Part shown: one piece after another, positions 59,001 through 64,000 of the stretch
How positions within the stretch are numbered: the first letter of the stretch is position 1
How the letters are laid out: each line of letters begins with the position of its first letter
DNA from: Gymnorhina tibicen
Lineage: Eukaryota > Chordata > Aves > Passeriformes > Artamidae
DNA length: 64,000 nucleotides
Direction of reading: 5' to 3'
Assembly (NCBI GenBank): GCA_013399875.1
Contig: VXAZ01007999.1
Coordinates: forward strand, 154,057 to 218,056
The notes under the pieces: generated by a model
Seen by the model: the letters and a program-made list of their open reading frames with translations, nothing else
Database searches by the model: none
What the model was told of the DNA's origin: nothing
Translations under genes and position numbers: made by a program

Positions 59001-60387
59001 GAGACTGTAACGTTACCATCCTACTTATCCAACTGGGGACTTGTTAATATTTGCAGAGCACAAGAATAACAATCAGGATCAAAGAGCCTGAACTGCAGCA
59101 GGATGTCACGCAAGTAGAGACAAGAACCTGAAATGTATCATGGGGCAGCGAGGGAAGACAGCAGAGCTGGTAAAAACTGGAATGGCGATATCCAGAAGAC
59201 CAGGGAGTGAAAATGCCTTTTAATGATTTGTAAAAAAACATTCTCCCAGGAGAACTCTTCCTTTGAACTAGATATATCTGCTGAGGAAGCACAATGTACA
59301 CACATTTTCACAGCTCTGGCCCACAGGGAACTGAATACACCCATTAAATTTGTAATAGGACAAGGAGCAGATGTCAAACACTGAGTAAACTTCCCTTAGC
59401 AGAGAGCAGAAAGACAAACAAAGCAAGGTCAATAAAAAATAATCAAGCTCAAATGTCCCTGCCAAGGTTCATCAGAACTGCAGGTTCCAGGTTCATCATA
59501 AAACATGACTTGGCAACAGACTCAGGGTTTGTCTTCCATTGATCTGAGTGCAGGAGACACCAAAAACCTCACCCACCCCATCATCTCTGATCAGTTCCAG
59601 CTCCAAAACTGCTTTAGACTGTGCTTGTTATGTGGCACAGGAATTAAAGAACAGTATCAAGTGTTTAATTACACCCACAAACAAGTGTCAGAAGTCATCA
59701 GCAAGTACCAAAGGAAGCAGTCACAGGGGCATCTTATGGCAATGCAAGTGTGGACCAGAGCACCAGAGAAACACATCCCAGAGCAGTGATGATGTTCTGA
59801 GAATGAATGCTTAATATATTCAGCACTGCCCACCAAATTCAATTCCATAAGGAACGGCACATCAGAGGTAGTGACAGCAAGTCACAGCTTTACACAGCAA
59901 AACCACATGCAACATCTCAGTAGTTAATCCAAAAACAGAGATGAGTGAGTTTGCAAAAGATGGTTCTGGCCAGAGACTGTACCTGTTGGTGTTCCTGAGC
60001 TTCTGAACTTGAGATGGGATCTGCAGACACTGAGGGCTCATCTTGTGAGGTAGAAGAGGCCAGGCTGGTTGGGGGGTGACTCACAAAGTCTTGCTGTCCA
60101 TGGGCACTGGTATTAAATGTGTTTGTTCTTATCTGATCTTCCTGGGTAATTGCAGGCTGCTGGCCAAGGATCAGGAATACCAGGTCCTCCTTCTCACGAC
60201 AGAACTCTGTGGAAATCTCGTGGAGTGCCAAGTAATCTCGCAGGTCCTTCACCTTCATCTTGATCAGCTCCTCCCGCTGAAAAGCCGTGGCTCGGAAGCG
60301 CTGGCAGAGGTGGCAGAGCAGGGGCCCACCTTCGGGCTGGTTTGAGCAGGACGTGCAGAAGTTCTTCTTACAGTCCAAGCAGATGTG
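55901..60387 (-). CDS. RFFL: Rififylin RING E3 ligase (3' five coding exons)
   Basis: RFFL (CARP2) is a membrane/endosome-associated E3 ubiquitin ligase with an FYVE-like finger, SAP-like helical modules and a C-terminal RING. In transcript order the exons are 60387-59983, 58433-58344, 58018-57811, 56606-56583 and 56082-55901: 909 nt, in frame, 302 aa plus stop. Visible parts are the second half of the FYVE-like finger ([12 protein letters not shown] ... CHLCQRF), [37 protein letters not shown], and the RING (CRICMD ... [10 protein letters not shown] ... CPIC), ending VFRT. Human RFFL has 363 aa, so about 60 N-terminal residues lie in exons beyond position 64,000. RNF34 is the paralog, but the RFFL-type tail and linkage to LIG3 favour RFFL. 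It is convergent with LIG3. Confidence 0.95.
56335..56572 (+). mobile_element. CR1 LINE 3' fragment in RFFL intron
   Basis: Plus-strand copy, antisense to RFFL, with CR1 landmarks: GAGGAAATGGTCTCAAGTTG, GCTCTGGAACAGGCTGC, AGATGTGGCATTTGGGGACATGG, TTGGACTCGATCTTGGAGG and a degenerate ATGATTAAG end. It is more diverged than the copy at 36,238 and of a different subfamily. Confidence 0.88.
56583..56606 (-). CDS. RFFL: RFFL 24-nt microexon
   Basis: On the minus strand, acceptor TTGCAG, 24 nt, donor ACTG|GTGAGTGAG. It restores the reading frame as [21 protein letters not shown], colinear with human HL-VSGAEDQNG. A CR1 insertion ends about 10 bp from the donor. Confidence 0.9.
57811..58018 (-). 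CDS. RFFL: RFFL coding exon: second helical module
   Basis: Acceptor CCTCCCAG, donor CTAG|GTAAGA. It encodes [20 protein letters not shown], then [20 protein letters not shown] and [15 protein letters not shown], the second SAP-like module. Confidence 0.96.
58344..58433 (-). CDS. RFFL: RFFL coding exon: Ala/Glu-rich linker
   Basis: Acceptor CTCTTCCAG, donor CAG|GTTTGT. Thirty codons from ANGHV to EDETQ match the ends of the human exon, but the middle is an Ala/Glu-rich run written in GCA/GCT triplets, apparently a bird-lineage trinucleotide expansion. Confidence 0.92.
59983..60387 (-). CDS. RFFL: RFFL coding exon: FYVE-like half and first helical module
   Basis: Acceptor CTTTCCCAG, donor CAACAG|GTACAG. 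It encodes 135 residues: the zinc-binding [12 protein letters not shown] ... CHLCQRF part of the FYVE-like finger, [35 protein letters not shown] and a Ser/Gln-rich linker ending QEHQQ. Confidence 0.95.
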
Positions 60388-63300
60388 CTGGGAAAGAGAG
60401 GGGGAAGGAATCAGACCCATCCCGTGCCCTGGGCCAGCAGCACTCGGCGGCCGCAGGCAGCGCTTCCCTCCCGTCCGGAGCCCAAGGAATCATTCAAGAA
60501 TCATTTCAGAGCAGCTGCTCTTAAAGCACAACCAAAACCTTCCCATTTGTGAAAAAGTGCCAAGTAGTTACCCGTATTCCTAGGGGAGGACAAGTATTGA
60601 TCCCTGAGCAATCACCAGACTTCTCGCCCTTCTTAGAGAAGCCCCATTCCCACTCCATTTACCCAGAAGGAAATGTGATATCCTGACAAGATTCCCTCAC
60701 ATGACAGGAATTTTCTGCACCTGCTCAGGCACTTTCAGCCAGAGGAAATCAGGAGATTGAGGCAACAGAGTTGGAAGTGAATTCCAGCTAGCTGTGCACA
60801 TTGTTCTGTGCATTAAGAAGCTCCAGCACTGGAGGGAACTACTTAAAAACATTTCTCTTTCATAAATACCTGCTATGAATGACCTTCCTCCCTCCTTTTT
60901 TTTCCCTCCAATTTGCTGCAATCACGGAATGAATCTTTGTTTCACCATTAAGAGGGACAGGGAACCACAAGGCCTAACAGACATCAAAGAATCTGACATT
61001 TATTTATACAAAAATAGCTGATTTTGCAAACAATACACACACTTTATACCAGTTAGAGCTAGACAGAAAGTGTTGGAAGTTTTGGAAATATTATGCCCCA
61101 GACAGTTAAAAACGTTACAGATTAAATTCTGTTGTTAAATGTTTGTATTTGATACTGTTCTAATCTTGTCACTCAGGGCTTAATTTTCAGAAGTTCCAAG
61201 CACTCACAGTCCGTGTTGACTTCTGCAGAAACTTGACTGTTCAACCCTTTGGAAAGGCAAATTCTACATTTTCCAATAGGAATAGCAGCAGAACAGCCAC
61301 ATTACGTGCCTGGTAAAAAGGCCTGAGGGAAGAAAGAAGTGGTTTCAGTGCTGGTTAAAAATGCTAATTCAGAGAAGCCAAGCACCTCTGTGAAATCCTG
61401 ACATCCTGATTCTTCAGAGCTGTGCAAGGAAAAATACACAGGTGGAGTTGGAGGAGTAATAAATGCAAACTCAATGACAAAAAAACTGGTTTATGAACTG
61501 CTTTTGGTGACTGAAGAACATCTCTAACTTCCCAGCTGAAAGAAAGCAGATGTTGCTCCTGTTTCACAGGGTGTAAATACACTGCTGCTTACAAAAGCTC
61601 TTTCTGACCCCCTTTTCAGCCTGGAGCCCCCCCTGCTCCCCAGTTAACACCTCCAGGCCTCTCATTTAGAGCCTGTACTACACTCACAGTCACAGTTACT
61701 GGAAAGAATGCCAATTTCCTGCTCAAGCATTTTAAGACATGAAAATTTCTACCACATGGAGAAACTCTTGAAACCACATCTCAAAACTGGTGTTTGGGGG
61801 CCTGCCAAGGAAAAGTGACTTTCACCAACCACAGAGCAAAGCAGGAAGGGCAATTTCCACAGAACATCCAGTTTTGAGAAGTTTTCCTTAACTTCATCAG
61901 TATAAAAATCATTAATCTGTAATTGACTTCTTGTGACCCTGTGATTGCAGGAGCAATCCTGTTCCTCGGGAAGTTTTCAGGGCAGAGACAGGAACTGATG
62001 CTTGTGTGTGCCTAGAGCAGGGGAACAAAACAAATCCCCAAAGGCAGAGAAGTGGAAAATAACCCTGTTGATAACACTTGCCCTCTCAATCACCCATCTC
62101 TGACATGGGAGCAATTAGAAGAACTGAGATTAAAAAACCCCAACAACACAAGAACTGCACAAAACAACCCAAAACCCCAAAGCAGCCCCACTTTTCTCTG
62201 GCAGGGGAAGCCTCCCCATGCCCTGCAGATTGCCAAACTGGCTCCAAAGGGAACCCCTGTATTGCCAAGGACCTTCTACCAGACAGAAAACCCCTACCTG
62301 AGCACTCCCATCTTTAGGTATCACAAAGCAAACACAGCACAAGGGCTGTTCTATCAAACATGTCCTTGCCATTAACTCATAACAGCCTGCCTCAGTTATC
62401 AAAGGATACATTTGGGAAGTGAAAATAAACCCAGGCACGTCTCTGACTTAGCAGCTCAGCACTAGGATTAATCTTCAGAGAAAAAAAAAACTCCCCAGCC
62501 TGTATGTGAGCATCAAGTGTTTAAACCCAGACTCTTCAGCCACATTTTAGCATCAAGCAGCTTTTACAACTTCACTGAACTCTGACTGAAAGGGCAGTGA
62601 TCCAAGCACTGGGTTCTTCAGAAGGTTACTTTCAAACGTTGGTGTACATTAAAACTCGTTCCTAAAAGGTCAGGCCACGTCTGACTGCTGCTCACTGACA
62701 GCACAGCCAGGATGGTCAGACAGCCCTGAAATGCTTTACATGGGGGTTTTTGTTTGTTTGTCGGGTTTGGGTGTTTTTTTAAAGCAATCTCGGTGGTCAC
62801 CAGTGCAGAAGGAATTAATTTTTATCCACTGTATTTCAGAATAACCATTAACTGGACACTGGGGTTCAAAGGTGCTGCCTCTCCCAGGAGAGAATGCAGT
62901 TTTCCATGCTCTCCTTACAGCACAGTGAGGTTTCATACACTTCTCCCTCCATAGCAACAGCACAAAGGAATTACCACAGCTTACAAACACACCAGTGTGT
63001 TCTCAGTGATGTTTTCAGCTCCCTCAGGAGACCTGAGGGATGAGCTCTGGCAGCCCCTCCTGCAGCTGTTCCAGCATTCCCACCTGCAGCCAGCGGGCTC
63101 CAGTCGCTCCCAGAGATCTCTGCTCAGCAGCTGGGGCAGCAGCAAGGTGAGAGGGGGGTTTGGGAGCCCCCTTTGGAGTACAGAACCTCAGGCTCAGTTT
63201 CACTGAAGGTCTGGAGCGGGAGCAGCTGGACACAAGCACGGGTACAGACAGCAGCTCCCACAGGGAAAGGGGGAAGCTGCTGAGGGCAGGAATGTTTTCA

Positions 63301-64000
63301 ACAGCTTTAGCAGACCCTCTGCAATTTGTGCAGTCAGAGTTCACCTGCAGGCAGTGATGGCTCTGTACAGGACACTGCTCTAAGGGCAGCTCCTATAGAC
63401 CATAGGAGATACTGGGGATAACAGGGCTGTGGTTCTGCTGTTGAGCTCACAACTGGCTGAAATGGTTTCACTTCAGAAGCAGAATTATCTCCGTCCACTG
63501 TCTGCAATCATGCACAACAGCAAGTGCTGGATCCAGGGTAATGCTCTCCACAAGTATTTGTGAGGACACGTGGCTTAATGAGGACAATGTCAAAGACAAC
63601 ATTACAGAGTCACGAGCAGGGACGGCCCCACTGCAGCTGACCCAGCACCAGGAGAAGTCTAAGCATACTCACGTACCCCAAAATGTTTCACCAGTTTGAT
63701 TCCTGAAGCAACTGCACTTCTCAGTGCAAAAATGCATCAACATCCCTGTTGTGCTGGGAATAGAAAGCAGCAGCTCTGCCAAGACTCACCATTCCTCAGA
63801 TGTGTGTCCTCATGCATGAATAAAAAAGTGCAAGGGAAACCAATTTATGAACTTTCCCATATAATCTAAAAGGGCTGTGGCCAGAATTCACCATTATTTT
63901 TAAATTCTGACATACTTAAGTTCAGTAACTATAGATCAGACACTTCTTAAGCCACAAGAGTGTGGACACGACACTTCCCCTCACTGGAACATTACAGGTC
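60388..64000 (-). other. RFFL: RFFL upstream intron (runs off the window)
   Basis: No further RFFL exon was recognised; I looked for the CKSCG-type first half of the FYVE-like finger on the minus strand. The RFFL start and the remaining N-terminal exons are therefore outside. Content is unique sequence with small low-complexity patches (for example at 60,890-60,910 and 62,484-62,494) and no clear repeat family. Confidence 0.6.

Noticed and set aside
1..64000. CRISPR arrays, bacterial operons, integrons or prophage
   Set aside because: Gene structure with introns, CR1 and LTR elements show vertebrate nuclear DNA; tandem arrays here have adjacent units without spacers.

Overview
This window is vertebrate nuclear DNA, most likely from a bird and probably a passerine. 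The genes have short exons and GT-AG introns of roughly 0.1-1.5 kb. The only clear retroelement tails are CR1 LINE 3' ends, with consensus ending in ATTCTATGA. Two solo LTRs resemble passerine endogenous retrovirus LTRs. No SINE or Alu-like background is visible. Species is not determined.

Layout: about 1-38,100 is a gene-poor stretch. I found no exon with a recognisable protein, only two solo LTRs (3,154-3,631 and 34,623-35,057), a CR1 tail (36,238-36,484), small simple repeats, and several AT-rich homeodomain-site-like blocks that could be conserved non-coding DNA. From 38,149 to about 39,055 lies a two-scale minisatellite, with ~71-bp units running into 24-bp units. It abuts a CpG-rich promoter with GC boxes and two E2F-type sites, interrupted by a 16-base assembly gap.

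The main gene is LIG3 (DNA ligase III) on the plus strand. Nineteen coding exons run from the nuclear start ATG at 39,801 to the stop at 52,988-52,990. They join in frame throughout into 2,694 nt, or 897 aa: PARP-type zinc finger, DNA-binding domain, adenylation domain with the KYDGER motif, OB-fold, linker and BRCT. One intron is GC-AG. The upstream mitochondrial start is not evident. Several introns carry local tandem duplications.

The second gene is RFFL (rififylin/CARP2, a RING E3 ubiquitin ligase) on the minus strand, convergent with LIG3. Its last five coding exons are present (60,387 down to 55,901), including a 24-nt microexon with a CR1 insertion about 10 bp from its 5' splice site. 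The N-terminal exons lie beyond position 64,000. The LIG3 and likely distal RFFL poly(A) sites are only about 0.3 kb apart. LIG3-RFFL adjacency matches human chromosome 17q12. LIG3 acts with XRCC1 in base-excision and single-strand-break repair and in mitochondrial DNA maintenance. RFFL is an endosomal ubiquitin ligase. Nothing suggests they share a pathway. I see no bacterial-type operon, CRISPR array, rRNA or tRNA, and no convincing new biological system.
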